In this document: positions 28,270 through 40,089 of the stretch, in pieces
How positions within the stretch are numbered: position 1 is the stretch's first letter
Layout: each line of letters starts with the position of its first letter
From: Georgenia muralis
Lineage (GTDB): Bacteria; Actinomycetota; Actinomycetes; Actinomycetales; Actinomycetaceae
Direction: 5' to 3'
Length of the DNA stretch: 64,000 nt
NCBI RefSeq assembly: GCF_003814705.1
Contig: NZ_RKRA01000001.1
Location: 2,914,001-2,978,000 of the forward strand
Made by a program: the position numbers and the translations under genes
Notes under the pieces: generated by a model
What the model saw: the letters and a program-made list of their open reading frames with translations, nothing else
The model's database searches: none
What the model was told of the DNA's origin: nothing

Positions 28270-28299
28270 TTCGAGGCACCCACGGCTGACACCTACGAT
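28270..28299 (+). promoter_or_regulatory. promoter of trpCBA
   Basis: TTCGAG (-35 like) and TACGAT (-10, 28294-28299) with an 18-bp spacer, followed by a 32-nt leader and an SD (GAGGGGA) ahead of trpC. No Trp-rich leader peptide or attenuator hairpin was seen. Confidence 0.45.
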
Positions 28300-28331
28300 G
28301 AGGGAGTCGTCAGTCGAGGGGAGTACGAGCC

Positions 28332-29147
28332 GTGACCGTGCTGGATGAGATCATCGCCGGGGTCCGGGAGGACCTCGCCGAGCGTGAGGCGAAGCGGCCC
28401 CTCGAGGTCCTCAAGGACATGGCCCAGCGCCGGGACGGGGCCAAGGACGCCGTCGCCGCGCTGCGCGGTGAGCACCAGGCCGTCACGATCATCTCCGAGG
28501 TCAAGCGGTCCAGCCCCTCCAAGGGTGCGCTCGCCGACATCGCCGACCCGGCCGGCCTGGCCGCCGAGTACGAGGCCGGTGGCGCCGCCGTCATCTCCGT
28601 CCTCACCGAGGGCCGCCGCTTCGGCGGCTCCCTCGAGGACCTCGCCGCGGTGCGCGCGGCCGTGGACGTGCCGGTGCTCCGCAAGGACTTCGTCGTCACG
28701 CCCTACCAGGTGTGGGAGGCCCGGGCCTACGGCGCGGACCTCGTCCTCCTCATCGTCTCCGCCCTCGAGCAGACCGTGCTCACCTCCCTCGTCGAGCGGG
28801 TGCACTCCCTGGGCATGACCGCCCTCGTCGAGGCGCACGACCGCGAGGAGGCCGTGCGCGCCGTCGACGCCGGCGCCCGCGTGGTCGGCGTCAACGCCCG
28901 CGACCTGCGCACCCTCCAGGTGGACCGCGGCGTCTTCGCCCAGGTCGTCGACGTCCTGCCGAAGGGTGTCCTGCGCGTCGCGGAGTCCGGCGTCCGCGGG
29001 CCCCACGACGTCCTCGACTACGCCCGTGCCGGCGCCGACGCCGTCCTGGTGGGGGAGGCGCTGGTCACCCAGGGCAACCCGCGCCAGGCCGTCGCGGACA
29101 TGGTCGCCGCCGGGTCGCACCCCTCCTTGCGGGCGGTGCGCCGATGA
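28332..29147 (+). CDS. trpC: indole-3-glycerol phosphate synthase
   Basis: Fourth step of tryptophan synthesis, closing the indole ring. 271 residues of TIM barrel. Catalytic residues are seen in [12 protein letters not shown] (Glu and Lys), VLRKDFVV (Lys), [20 protein letters not shown] (Asn) and VAESGVRGP (Glu, Ser). The GTG start has an upstream SD. The stop overlaps the trpB start. Confidence 0.96.
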   Translation: MTVLDEIIAGVREDLAEREAKRPLEVLKDMAQRRDGAKDAVAALRGEHQAVTIISEVKRSSPSKGALADIADPAGLAAEYEAGGAAVISVLTEGRRFGGSLEDLAAVRAAVDVPVLRKDFVVTPYQVWEARAYGADLVLLIVSALEQTVLTSLVERVHSLGMTALVEAHDREEAVRAVDAGARVVGVNARDLRTLQVDRGVFAQVVDVLPKGVLRVAESGVRGPHDVLDYARAGADAVLVGEALVTQGNPRQAVADMVAAGSHPSLRAVRR

Positions 29148-30433
29148 CCGCGGGCGGGCAGGCGGGCCCCGGCCGTCTCGCCGACGCCGCCGGCCCCTAC
29201 TTCGGCGACTTCGGCGGCCGGTTCGTCCCCGAGGCGCTCATCGCGGCCCTCGACGACCTCGCGGCCGCCTGGGAGGAGCTGCGGGTCGACCCCGGCTACC
29301 TCGCCGAGATGGACCACCTCAACCGCACCTACGTCGGCCGGCCGAGCATCGTCACCGAGGTGCCCCGCTTCGCCGAGCACTGCGGCGGGGCGCGGGTCAT
29401 CCTCAAGCGGGAGGACCTCAACCACACCGGCTCCCACAAGATCAACAACGTCCTGGGCCAGGCGCTGCTCACCCGCAAGGTGGGCAAGAAGCGGGTCATC
29501 GCCGAGACGGGCGCCGGCCAGCACGGCGTCGCCACCGCGACGGCCGCCGCCCTCCTCGGCCTGGAGTGCACCGTGTACATGGGCGAGGAGGACGTGCGCC
29601 GGCAGGCGCTCAACGTCGCACGCATGAAGCTCCTCGGCGCCGAGGTCGTGCCGGTGACCACCGGTTCGCGCACCCTCAAGGACGCCATCAACGAGGCCTT
29701 CCGCGACTGGGTCACCAACGTCGGCACCACCAACTACCTCTTCGGCACCGCCGCCGGGCCGCACCCGTTCCCCGCGATGGTGCGCGACCTGCAGAAGGTC
29801 ATCGGGGACGAGGCGCGCGAGCAGGTGCTCGAGCTCACCGGCGCGCTGCCCGACGTCGTCTGCGCCTGCGTGGGCGGTGGTTCCAACGCCATCGGCATCT
29901 TCAACGCCTTCCTCGACGACGACGGCGTGCGGCTCGTCGGTCTGGAGGCCGCCGGGGACGGCGTCGAGACCGGCCGGCACGCCTCGTCGATCACCGGCGG
30001 CACGCCGGGGGTGCTGCACGGCGCGCGGACGTTCCTCCTCCAGGACGAGGACGGCCAGACCGTGGAGTCGCACTCGATCTCCGCCGGGCTGGACTACCCC
30101 GGCGTGGGCCCCGAGCACTCCTGGCTGGCGAGCATCCACCGTGCCGAGTACCAGCCCGTCACCGACGCCGAGGCCATGGAGGCCTTCCGGCTGCTGTGCC
30201 GCACCGAGGGGATCATCCCCGCGATCGAGTCGGCGCACGCCCTGGCCGGCGCGATGCGGATCGGTAGCGAGGCAGGGGCGGCCGGGCTGCCCGCGCCGAC
30301 GATCCTCGTCAACCTCTCCGGCCGCGGTGACAAGGACGTCGAGACCGCCGCCCGGTGGTTCGACCTCGTCGACGAGGAGGCGCTGGCCCACCCGGGCCCC
30401 GCCGAGCACGCCACCGGGAGCATCGAGAAGTGA
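29144..30433 (+). CDS. trpB: tryptophan synthase beta chain
   Basis: PLP enzyme that condenses indole with serine. 429 residues. The PLP lysine is in [11 protein letters not shown], the phosphate loop is GGGSNAIG, and the substrate loop [12 protein letters not shown] is intact. [19 protein letters not shown] is the TrpB1-type COMM region, so this is the alpha-dependent form. ATGA overlap with trpC; the stop overlaps trpA. Confidence 0.97.
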   Translation: MTAGGQAGPGRLADAAGPYFGDFGGRFVPEALIAALDDLAAAWEELRVDPGYLAEMDHLNRTYVGRPSIVTEVPRFAEHCGGARVILKREDLNHTGSHKINNVLGQALLTRKVGKKRVIAETGAGQHGVATATAAALLGLECTVYMGEEDVRRQALNVARMKLLGAEVVPVTTGSRTLKDAINEAFRDWVTNVGTTNYLFGTAAGPHPFPAMVRDLQKVIGDEAREQVLELTGALPDVVCACVGGGSNAIGIFNAFLDDDGVRLVGLEAAGDGVETGRHASSITGGTPGVLHGARTFLLQDEDGQTVESHSISAGLDYPGVGPEHSWLASIHRAEYQPVTDAEAMEAFRLLCRTEGIIPAIESAHALAGAMRIGSEAGAAGLPAPTILVNLSGRGDKDVETAARWFDLVDEEALAHPGPAEHATGSIEK

Positions 30434-31245
30434 GCGTCATGACCCCCTCGAAGTCCGCCGCCGCCGTGGACGCCGCCCGCGCCCGGGGTGGCGCCGCCCT
30501 CGTCGGCTACCTGCCGGTGGGCTTCCCCGACGTCGCGACCTCTGTCGAGGCCGCGAAGGCGCTCGTCGCGGCCGGCGCCGACGTCATCGAGCTCGGCCTG
30601 CCCTACTCCGACCCCGGCATGGACGGAGAGGTCATCCAGCGCGCCGCCCAGGCGGCCCTCGACGGCGGCACCCGCACCCGCGACGTCCTCTCCGCCGTCG
30701 AGCAGGTGGCCGCCACCGGCGCGGCGGTGCTGGTGATGACCTACTTCAACCCGGTGCTGCGCTACGGCGTCGACCGGTTCGCCCGCGACCTCGCGGCCGC
30801 GGGCGGGGCGGGCCTCATCACCCCCGACCTCATCCCGGACGAGGCGGCGGAGTGGGTCGCGGCGTCCGATGCGCACGGTCTGGACCGCGTCTTCCTCGTC
30901 GCACCCAGCTCGACCGACGCGCGCCTGGCCATGACCGCCCGTGCGTGCCGTGGCTTCGTCTACGCCGCCTCCACGATGGGTGTCACCGGCGCCCGGGCCA
31001 GCGTCGACACCCACGCCCGTGAGCTCGTCGCCCGCACCCGTGCGGCCGGGGCGGAGCGGGTGTGCGTGGGGCTGGGCGTCTCCACCGGGGAGCAGGCGGC
31101 CGAGATCGCCGAGTTCGCCGACGGCGTCATCGTCGGGTCGGCCTTCGTGCGCACCCTCATGCGTGCCGACGGCGACCGCACCGCGGGCCTGCGCGACCTC
31201 GGCGTGCTGGCCGAGGAGATCGCCGCGGGCGCACACGGCGCCTGA
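30430..31245 (+). CDS. trpA: tryptophan synthase alpha chain
   Basis: Splits indole-glycerol phosphate and channels indole to TrpB. 271 residues of TIM barrel. The catalytic pair is in [19 protein letters not shown] (Glu and Asp). The flexible loop and phosphate site follow in [14 protein letters not shown] and VGSAFVR. Starts at a GTG overlapping the trpB stop; an ATG three codons downstream is an alternative. Confidence 0.96.
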   Translation: MSVMTPSKSAAAVDAARARGGAALVGYLPVGFPDVATSVEAAKALVAAGADVIELGLPYSDPGMDGEVIQRAAQAALDGGTRTRDVLSAVEQVAATGAAVLVMTYFNPVLRYGVDRFARDLAAAGGAGLITPDLIPDEAAEWVAASDAHGLDRVFLVAPSSTDARLAMTARACRGFVYAASTMGVTGARASVDTHARELVARTRAAGAERVCVGLGVSTGEQAAEIAEFADGVIVGSAFVRTLMRADGDRTAGLRDLGVLAEEIAAGAHGA

Positions 31246-31334
31246 GGAGGCCCCGGCGGACCGAAGGTGGACCGACAGTGCCCGGCGGCCGACCCACCGG
31301 TCGGCCGGCGGAGCCGTCGGACGCACCGGTGCGG

Positions 31335-31970
31335 CTACCCGCTCAGCAGCCCCACGTGGAAGCCGGCCTCGCCCCACGTCGCTCGTAGCGTCCCCCGCTC
31401 GGGCAGGGTCACCTCGTCGCAGCCGCGGGTGATGGCGCCCTCGGTGCCGTCCACGAGACGGCACACGATCGCCGCGCCGGTCACGGGCGGCTCGCCGGAC
31501 TCGTCCCGGCCGATCGTGAAGCGACCCCGGGCGTCGACGGCCGCGACCTCCCCGCCCCAGGACCCGACCGTCGCCTCGTCGAGGTGGAGCCGGACGTAGG
31601 GCAGGTGCGTCACCGGGGGCCGCCAGTCGTCCCGGGCGGCGCGGTCGAGGAGCGCGTCGAGGTGCTCGGCCGGGATGGCGGCGACCCAGCCGCCGCCGTC
31701 GGCGTGGTCGGGCAGCCCGGTGTCGTCGACGCCGACCATCACCCCGTTGACCCCCCGCTCGCCGGGCGGCAGGGGCGACGGCGTCGGCACGCCGGTGCAC
31801 CCCGCAAGGAGGGCCGCCAGGAGCAGCGACGGCAGGACGCGGGAGCGCAGGGCACGGCTCCTCGGCGCCGTCCCGCGCGGCCAGGGCGTGCCGTCGGGCC
31901 GGGGCCGCGCGGCCCCGGGCCGGGGCCGCGTGCCCGTGGTCCGCGCTGATCCCGGCCCGACCCCGTCCAC
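31335..31970 (-). CDS. probable lipoprotein of unknown function
   Basis: About 211 residues from a GTG at 31970, though the true start could differ because the 45 residues before the hydrophobic core are low-complexity and Arg-rich. The hydrophobic run LPSLLLAALLAGC is a clear lipobox. The mature part (GVNGVMVGVDDTGLPDHADGGGWVAAIP, then THLPYVRLHLDEATVGSWGGEVAAVD) matches nothing I recognise. Two cysteines (IVCRLVDG and TRGCDEV) could form a disulfide outside the membrane. Convergent with trpA. Confidence 0.6.
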   Translation of the reverse strand: MDGVGPGSARTTGTRPRPGAARPRPDGTPWPRGTAPRSRALRSRVLPSLLLAALLAGCTGVPTPSPLPPGERGVNGVMVGVDDTGLPDHADGGGWVAAIPAEHLDALLDRAARDDWRPPVTHLPYVRLHLDEATVGSWGGEVAAVDARGRFTIGRDESGEPPVTGAAIVCRLVDGTEGAITRGCDEVTLPERGTLRATWGEAGFHVGLLSG

Positions 31971-32208
31971 GACGACCCCCTCGCTGTGCCGGGCACGAGC
32001 GTGCCGACGTCGCCCGGCACGGGGTGCCCGCGCCGACCGGCACCGATGTGCCGGCGCCACCGGCCGGCGGAGGCGAGGCCACGCCCACCGGGACGTGACG
32101 CCGACCCTGCCAGACCCGTGCCGCCGAGGTGGCCGGATCCGTGCGGGGTCCTCCGCTCGCGGGGTGGCTCCGCATCCCCCTCTCGCCGGGTGGGCTCGTC
32201 CCAGCGGT

Positions 32209-32214
32209 TAGGCT
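32209..32214 (+). promoter_or_regulatory. -10 element of lgt (TAGGCT)
   Basis: TAGGCT, 6 nt before the GTG at 32221; leaderless arrangement. Confidence 0.5.
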
Positions 32215-32220
32215 GCGGGG

Positions 32221-33315
32221 GTGCTCCCGCCCCTCGCCTCGATCCCCAGCCCGTCCCAGGCGGAGTGGGCGATCGGCCCCTTCCCCGTCCGCGCGTACGC
32301 CCTCGCGATCCTCCTCGGGATCGTCGCGGCGTGGTGGATCCTGGACCGCCGGTACACCGCCAAGGGCGGGCCGAAGGACACGGCCATGGACGTCGCGTTC
32401 TGGATGGTCCCGTTCGGCATCGTCGGCGCGCGGATCTACCACGTCTTCTCCTCGCCGGACGCGTACTTCGGCCCCGACGGCGACCCCGTGCGTGCCTTCT
32501 ACATCTGGGAGGGCGGGCTGGGCATCTGGGGTGCGGTGGCGCTCGGTGCCGTCGGCGCCTGGCTGGCGCTGCGCCGCCGCGGCCTGCGGCTCGCGCCGTT
32601 CGCCGACGCGCTCGCCCCCGGCCTCCTCGTGGCCCAGGCCGTCGGCCGGCTCGGCAACTACTTCAACCAGGAGCTCTACGGCGGGCCGACGACGCTGCCC
32701 TGGGGCCTGGAGATCGACGAGGCACACCTCGTGCCCGGGTACGAGGTGGGCACCCTGTTCCACCCGACCTTCCTGTACGAGATGGTGTGGAACCTCGCGA
32801 TGGTCGCCGTCCTGCTGTGGGCCGAGCGCCGCTTCCGGCTCGGGCACGGCCGGGTCTTCTGGCTCTACGTCATGCTCTACACCGCGGGCCGCGTGTGGAT
32901 CGAGATGCTCCGGATCGACGACGCGGAGATCGTCCTCGGGCTCCGCCTCAACGTCTGGACCTCCATCCTCATCTTCCTCGTCGCCCTGGTGATCTTCGTC
33001 GTCGTCGGGCGCCGGAATCGCGACCGGCCGGACACGCTGTGGCTGCCCGGCCAGGAGCCGGTCGGCGTCGAGCCTGACGAGGCCCGCGCCGACGCCGACG
33101 TCGCCGTCGGTGAAGGCGCGGCAGGCGTGGACGCGGCCGGCTCCCGCAACTCCGACGTTCACGCCGCAACTGCGCAGACCGACCCCGCCGGTCCGCGCAC
33201 GGACGATTCCGCGTCCACCGACGCGGCCGGCTCGCGCACGGACGAGGCCGCGGCCACTGACGCGGCCGGCTCCGAGCCGACGGACGGCGCGTCTGCGTCC
33301 GACCAGAAGGTCTGA
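32221..33315 (+). CDS. lgt: prolipoprotein diacylglyceryl transferase
   Basis: Membrane enzyme that adds diacylglycerol to the lipobox cysteine of prolipoproteins, here including the FKBP, rhodanese and LivK proteins. 364 residues with about seven transmembrane segments to residue 265. Visible: RAYALAILLG, GARIYHV, FYIWEGGLGIWG and the signature GRLGNYFNQELYGGPT. Residues 265-364 are an added cytosolic tail of Asp/Ala/Gly/Thr repeats (DAAGSRTDEAAATDAAGS), as seen in other actinobacterial Lgt proteins. Confidence 0.95.
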   Translation: MLPPLASIPSPSQAEWAIGPFPVRAYALAILLGIVAAWWILDRRYTAKGGPKDTAMDVAFWMVPFGIVGARIYHVFSSPDAYFGPDGDPVRAFYIWEGGLGIWGAVALGAVGAWLALRRRGLRLAPFADALAPGLLVAQAVGRLGNYFNQELYGGPTTLPWGLEIDEAHLVPGYEVGTLFHPTFLYEMVWNLAMVAVLLWAERRFRLGHGRVFWLYVMLYTAGRVWIEMLRIDDAEIVLGLRLNVWTSILIFLVALVIFVVVGRRNRDRPDTLWLPGQEPVGVEPDEARADADVAVGEGAAGVDAAGSRNSDVHAATAQTDPAGPRTDDSASTDAAGSRTDEAAATDAAGSEPTDGASASDQKV

Positions 33316-33357
33316 GAGCTCGCACCGGTGCGAATGCCGGGGCCCCTTCGGCTTCAC

Positions 33358-33560
33358 TCAGTAGCCAACGGTTCGAGTCGGTAGGCGCGGCGGTACGTAC
33401 TCGGCGTGTGGCTACGTGCTCGGCGCGTGGCTACGTGCTCGGCGCGTGGCTACGTGCTCGGCGCGTGGCGACGTACTCGGCTTGAGTCAGGAGCCAGCGG
33501 TTCGAGTCCGTAGGCGCGGCGGTACGTGCTCGGCGCGTGCCTACGTACTGGGCGCGTGGC
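33358..33560. repeat. tandem 19-bp units within a larger direct repeat
   Basis: Four consecutive 19-bp units (tacgtgctcggcgcgtggc and variants) fill 33394-33469, with a partial fifth. The preceding block beginning tcagtagccaacggttcgag recurs 129 bp later at 33487 as tcaggagccagcggttcgag, again followed by two 19-bp units. The shared core CCARCGGTTCGAGTC resembles parts of repeats near 46.4 and 57 kb. Confidence 0.85.
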
Positions 33561-33652
33561 CACGGACGCGCCGGCTTACGCCGTTCGCGTAGAGTCCCGC
33601 CCGGTGCGCCGCCCGAAGCGCCCGCTGTCCCTCTCCGGACGTCCCCGGGTGC

Positions 33653-33768
33653 TTGACAACCCACCCCGGCGCCCGTTTGCTGGGAGGGCCGGAGGGGTGG
33701 CGCCCCACGGGAGAAGTGTCAAGAATGTGGACACCTCGTGTCACCAGTACGTCATCTGCGAGTAACAT
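33653..33768 (+). promoter_or_regulatory. gltBD promoter region
   Basis: TTGACA at 33653-33658 is a consensus -35 with only a weak -10 17 bp on (TTTGCT). A better -10, TAACAT at 33763-33768, has GTGTCA about 18 bp upstream. A small inverted repeat, gtggacacctcgtgtcac, lies just before it and could be an operator. Confidence 0.45.
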
Positions 33769-33862
33769 CTCGCCACCAACGGGCCGACGCCGACCCGACC
33801 ACATCACCAGCACGACGATGCGGGTCGTTCCGTCCGGGGCGACCCAGTGAGGACGCACGCGG

Positions 33863-36800
33863 ATGGACCACCAGGTCACGGCCAGCCCGTTCCCCGCCGC
33901 ACCGCGCCGGGGGCTGTACGACCCCACGCAGGAGCACGACGCCTGTGGCGTCGCCTTTGTCGCGACCCTGCGCGGCACGCCCGGTCGTGACATCGTCGAT
34001 GCCGGCCTGACCGCGCTGCACAACCTCGACCACCGCGGCGCCGTCGGCGCCGAGGAGAACACCGGCGACGGCGCCGGCCTCCTCACGCAGGTGCCCGACG
34101 CGTTCCTGCGCGCCGTGGCCGGGTTCGACCTGCCGCCCGCCGGCCGGTACGCCGCGGGCCTGGTGTTCCTGCCGGGGGAGAGCGCCGGCGAGGCTGCGCT
34201 GGCCGAGGCCGTCGCGGGCATCGAGGCCATCGCCGCCGACGAGGGCCTCACCGTCCTCGGCTGGCGCGACGTGCCGGTGGACGCCTCGATGATCGGCCCG
34301 AGCGCGCTCGCGTCCATGCCCACCTTCCGCCAGCTCTTCGTGGCCGACCCCGACGGCGCTGCCGGCCTGGAGCTGGACCGCCTCACCTACCGCCTGCGCA
34401 AGCGGTCCGAGCGGGAGACGGGCATCTACTTCGCCTCGCTCTCCGCGCGCACCCTGGTCTACAAGGGGATGCTCACGACGACGCAGCTCGCGCCGTTCTT
34501 CCCCGACCTGTCCGACCCGCGTTTCGCATCCGAGATCGCCCTCGTGCACTCGCGCTTCTCGACGAACACGTTCCCGTCGTGGCCGCTGGCGCAGCCGTTC
34601 CGGCTCGTGGCCCACAACGGCGAGATCAACACCGTGCGCGGCAACCGGAACTGGATGGCCGCCCGCGAGGGGATGCTCGCCTCGAACGTCCTGGGCGACC
34701 TCGAGCAGCTCATGCCGGTCTGCACGCCCGGCGCCTCGGACTCGGCGACCTTCGACGAGGTCCTCGAGCTCCTCCACCTCGCCGGGCGCTCCCTGCCGCA
34801 CGCGGTGCTCATGATGATCCCCGAGGCCTGGCAGAACCACACCTCGATGGACCCCGGCCTCAAGGCGTTCTACGAGTTCGCCTCCACCATCATCGAGCCC
34901 TGGGACGGCCCCGCCGCGATGACCTTCACCGACGGCACCCTCGTGGGTGCCGTCATGGACCGCAACGGCCTGCGCCCGGGCCGGTACTGGGTCACCGACG
35001 ACGGTCTCGTCGTCCTCGCCTCGGAGTCCGGCGTCCTGGACATCGCCGCCCGCAAGGTGGTCAAGAAGGGCCGCCTCGAGCCGGGGAAGATGTTCCTCGT
35101 CGACACCGCGGCGGGCCGCATCATCGACGACGAGGTCGTCAAGCGCAGCCTCGCCGACGCCCACCCCTACCAGCAGTGGCTCGACGAGGGCCTGGTCGAG
35201 CTCGAGGACCTCCCCGAGCGCGACCACGTCGACCACTCGCGCCTGTCGGTCGTGCGGCGCCAGCAGACCTTCGGCTACACCGAGGAGGAGCTGCGCATCC
35301 TCCTCGCGCCGATGGCCGCCACCGGCGCCGAGGCGATCGGGTCCATGGGCACCGACACCCCGCTCGCGGTGCTCTCCGCCCGCCCGCGGCTGCTGTTCGA
35401 CTACTTCACCCAGCTCTTCGCCCAGGTGACGAACCCGCCGCTGGACTCCATCCGCGAGGAGCTCGTCACCTCCCTCGCCGGGGCGATCGGCCCCGAGCCG
35501 AACATGCTCGTCGACACCCCCGAGCACGCCCGCAAGCTGCTCGTGCCCTTCCCGACGATCGACAACGACCAGCTCGCGAAGATCAAGCACATCCGCAAGA
35601 CCCCCCGCCAGGGCCGCGGCTTCTCCTCGGTGACCATCGAGGGGCTCTACCGGGTCTCCGGCGGCGGCGCGGCGCTGCAGGCCCGCCTGGAGGAGATCTT
35701 CGACGAGGTCGACAACGCCATCGACGCGGGGATCAGCTTCATCATCCTCTCGGACCGAGAGTCCACCGCCGAGCTCGCGCCGATCCCGTCGCTGCTGCTC
35801 ACCGCGGCGGTCCACCACCACACGCTGCGCAAGCACACCCGCACGAAGATCTCCATCGTCGTCGAGGCCGGCGACGTGCGCGAGGTCCACCACGTCGCCC
35901 TGCTCATCGGCTACGGCGCGGCCTGCGTCAACCCGTACCTGGCGATGGAGAGCGTCGAGCACCTCGTCAGCTCCGGCGTCCTGGAGGGCATCAGCGCCGA
36001 GCAGGCCGTCAAGAACGTCATCAAGGCGCTCGGCAAGGGGGTGCTCAAGGTGATGTCCAAGATGGGCATCTCCACCGTGATGTCCTACCGCGGCGCCCAG
36101 GTCTTCGAGGCGATCGGTCTCTCGGAGGACCTCGTCGACGAGTACTTCACCGGCACGCCGACGCCGCTGGGCGGGGTCGGCCTCGACGTCATCGCCGCCG
36201 AGGTCGCCGCCCGGCACGCCACCGCGTACCCGCCGTCGGGCATCTCGCCCAAGCACCGCACCCTGCGGATGGGCGGGGAGTACCAGTGGCGCCGCGAGGG
36301 CGAGCCGCACCTGTTCGACCCCGAGACGATCTTCCGGCTCCAGCACTCCACCCGGACCCGCCGGTACGACATCTTCCGCAAGTACACCGAGGGTGTGGAC
36401 GAGCAGTCCCGGCGGCTCATGACCCTTCGCGGGCTGTTCCGGCTGCGGGAGGGCGAGCGGGCGCCGATCAGCATCGACGAGGTCGAGCCGGTCAGCGAGA
36501 TCGTCAAGCGGTTCTCCACCGGCGCGATGAGCTACGGCTCCATCTCCGCCGAGGCCCACGAGACCCTCGCGATCGCGATGAACCAGCTCGGCGCGAAGTC
36601 CAACACCGGCGAGGGCGGGGAGGACTCCGACCGCCTCCACGACCCGCGCCGCCGCTCGGCCATCAAGCAGGTGGCCTCGGGCCGGTTCGGCGTCACCGCG
36701 GAGTACCTCACCCACGCCGACGACATCCAGATCAAGATGGCGCAGGGTGCCAAGCCCGGCGAGGGCGGCCAGCTCCCCGCCCACAAGGTCTACCCCTGGG

Positions 36801-38429
36801 TGGCCAAGACCCGGCACTCCACCCCCGGCGTCGGCCTGATCTCCCCGCCGCCGCACCACGACATCTACTCCATCGAGGACCTCGCCCAGCTCATCCACGA
36901 CCTCAAGAACGCCAACCCGGCGGCGCGGATCCACGTCAAGCTCGTCTCCGAGATCGGCGTGGGCACCGTCGCGGCCGGGGTGTCCAAGGCGCACGCCGAC
37001 GTCGTGCTCATCTCCGGGCACGACGGCGGCACGGGCGCCTCGCCCCTGACCTCCCTCAAGCACGCGGGCGGCCCCTGGGAGATCGGCCTGGCCGAGACCC
37101 AGCAGACCCTCGTCCTCAACGACCTGCGCGACCGCATCGTCGTCCAGGCCGACGGGCAGATGAAGACCGGGCGCGACGTGCTCGTCGCCGCGCTCCTGGG
37201 CGCGGAGGAGTTCGGCTTCGCCACCGCCCCGCTCGTCGTCGAGGGCTGCGTCATGATGCGCGTGTGCCACCTGGACACCTGCCCGGTGGGCATCGCCACG
37301 CAGAACCCCGTCCTGCGTGAGCGCTACACCGGCCGGGCCGAGCACGTGGTGACCTTCTTCGAGTTCGTCGCCCAGGAGGTGCGCGAGTACCTCGCCAGCC
37401 TCGGGCTGCGCTCGGTGGAGGAGGCCATCGGCCAGGTGGACCTCCTCGACATCACCGACGCCGTCGACCACTGGAAGGCCTCCGGCCTGGACCTCGAGCC
37501 GCTCCTGACCAAGGTCGACCCCAAGGAGGGCTCAGCGCTGCGGCACGTGCGCGCCCAGGACCACGGCCTCGAGCGGGCGCTGGACAACCGCCTCATCGAG
37601 CTGGCCGAGCCCGCGCTCGAGCGCGGCGAGCCGGTCCGCATCGAGCTGCCCGTGCGCAACGTCAACCGCACGGTCGGGACGATGCTCGGGCACGAGCTGA
37701 CCAAGCGGTACGGCGCCGAGGGCCTGCCCGACGGCACGGTCGACATCACCCTCACCGGCTCGGCCGGACAGTCCTTCGGGGCGGTCCTGCCGCGCGGGGT
37801 GACCCTGCGCCTGCTCGGCGACGCCAACGACTACGTGGGCAAGTCGCTCTCCGGCGGGCGGATCGTCGTCCGGCCGGCACCCGGCTCGCACCTCGTCGCC
37901 GAGCAGAACGTCGTCGCCGGCAACGTCATCGCCTACGGCGCGACCTCGGGGGAGATCTTCCTGCGGGGCCGGGCGGGGGAGCGGTTCGCCGTGCGCAACT
38001 CCGGTGCGACGCTCGTCGTCGAGGGCGTGGGCGACCACGCCGCGGAGTACATGACCGGTGGCACGCTGCTCGTCCTGGGCCCGACGGGGCGCAACCTCGG
38101 CGCCGGCATGTCCGGCGGCACCGCGTTCGTCCTGGACCTCGACACCGCCAAGATCAACGTCCCCGCCCTGGCGGGGGGCGACCTGCTCGTCACCGAGCTC
38201 GACCCCGAGGACGAGACGATCGTGGCCGAGCTCCTGCGCCGGCACGTCGAGCTGACCGGCTCCACCGTCGCCTCGGACCTGCTCGCCGAGCCCGGCGCCC
38301 TCACCGCGCGGATCACCAAGGTGCTCCCGCGCCAGTACGCCGCCGTCTCCGCCGCCCTCGTCAAGGCGGCCGAGGACGGCCTGGACCCCAGCTCGCCCGA
38401 CGTGTGGGCGACGATCATGGAGGCGACCC

Positions 38430-38437
<8 letters not shown>
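33863..38437 (+). CDS. gltB: glutamate synthase large subunit
   Basis: Transfers the glutamine amide to 2-oxoglutarate (GOGAT). 1524 residues, full length. Cys28 (EHDACGVAF) becomes the catalytic N-terminal cysteine after removal of a 27-residue propeptide, and the Ntn glutaminase domain follows. The central and FMN-binding domains include [18 protein letters not shown] and GEGGEDSDR. The 3Fe-4S cysteines are in [17 protein letters not shown] near residue 1135. The C-terminal GXGXG beta-helix ends the protein. Its last codons overlap gltD by 8 bp. Confidence 0.97.
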
Positions 38438-39902
<1,465 letters not shown>

Positions 39903-39912
39903 TCGAGGCGCT

Positions 39913-39949
39913 GCGGGGCCGTCCCGGACGCGGTCCGGGACGGCCCCGC
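39913..39949 (+). terminator. hairpin terminator after gltD
   Basis: Perfect 17-bp stem (gcggggccgtcccggac and its complement) with a 3-nt loop, 10 nt after the gltD stop. No U-tract. Confidence 0.85.
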
Positions 39950-40076
39950 GCGCTCGCCCCGTGCGCTCGACCGGGGGCCCCGGCGGGCGCGCGGCGAGCG
40001 CAGGACGTGACGCGGGCCACTGGCGGCAACTTCCGGCACCGGGACCTTCACCCGGGACCCCGCAGAGCACCTGCTC

Positions 40077-40082
40077 TAGGCT
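40077..40082 (+). promoter_or_regulatory. -10 element of pyk (TAGGCT)
   Basis: TAGGCT, 7 nt before the ATG at 40090; leaderless arrangement. Confidence 0.5.
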
Positions 40083-40089
40083 GGGGCGC

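Larger units (their letters stand above)
33316..33862. other. 547-bp intergenic region with repeats and promoter
   Basis: No gene. The first half is the 19-bp and 129-bp-spaced repeat block described separately. The second half carries TTGACA (33653-33658) and a TAACAT -10 box (33763-33768) upstream of gltB, with a leader of about 90 nt. Confidence 0.7.

Noticed and set aside
33394-33469. CRISPR-like array of 19-bp repeats
   Set aside because: The units are directly adjacent with no spacers, and there are no cas genes.
33487-33520. tRNA remnant suggested by ggttcgagtcc
   Set aside because: The flanking bases do not form a five-pair T stem, and no acceptor or anticodon arm can be found.
33752-37471. 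1239-residue open frame antisense to gltB
   Set aside because: High-GC third-position bias opens the opposite frame; the protein is Val/Gly/Asp/Glu-rich with no known motif, while gltB on the other strand is certain.
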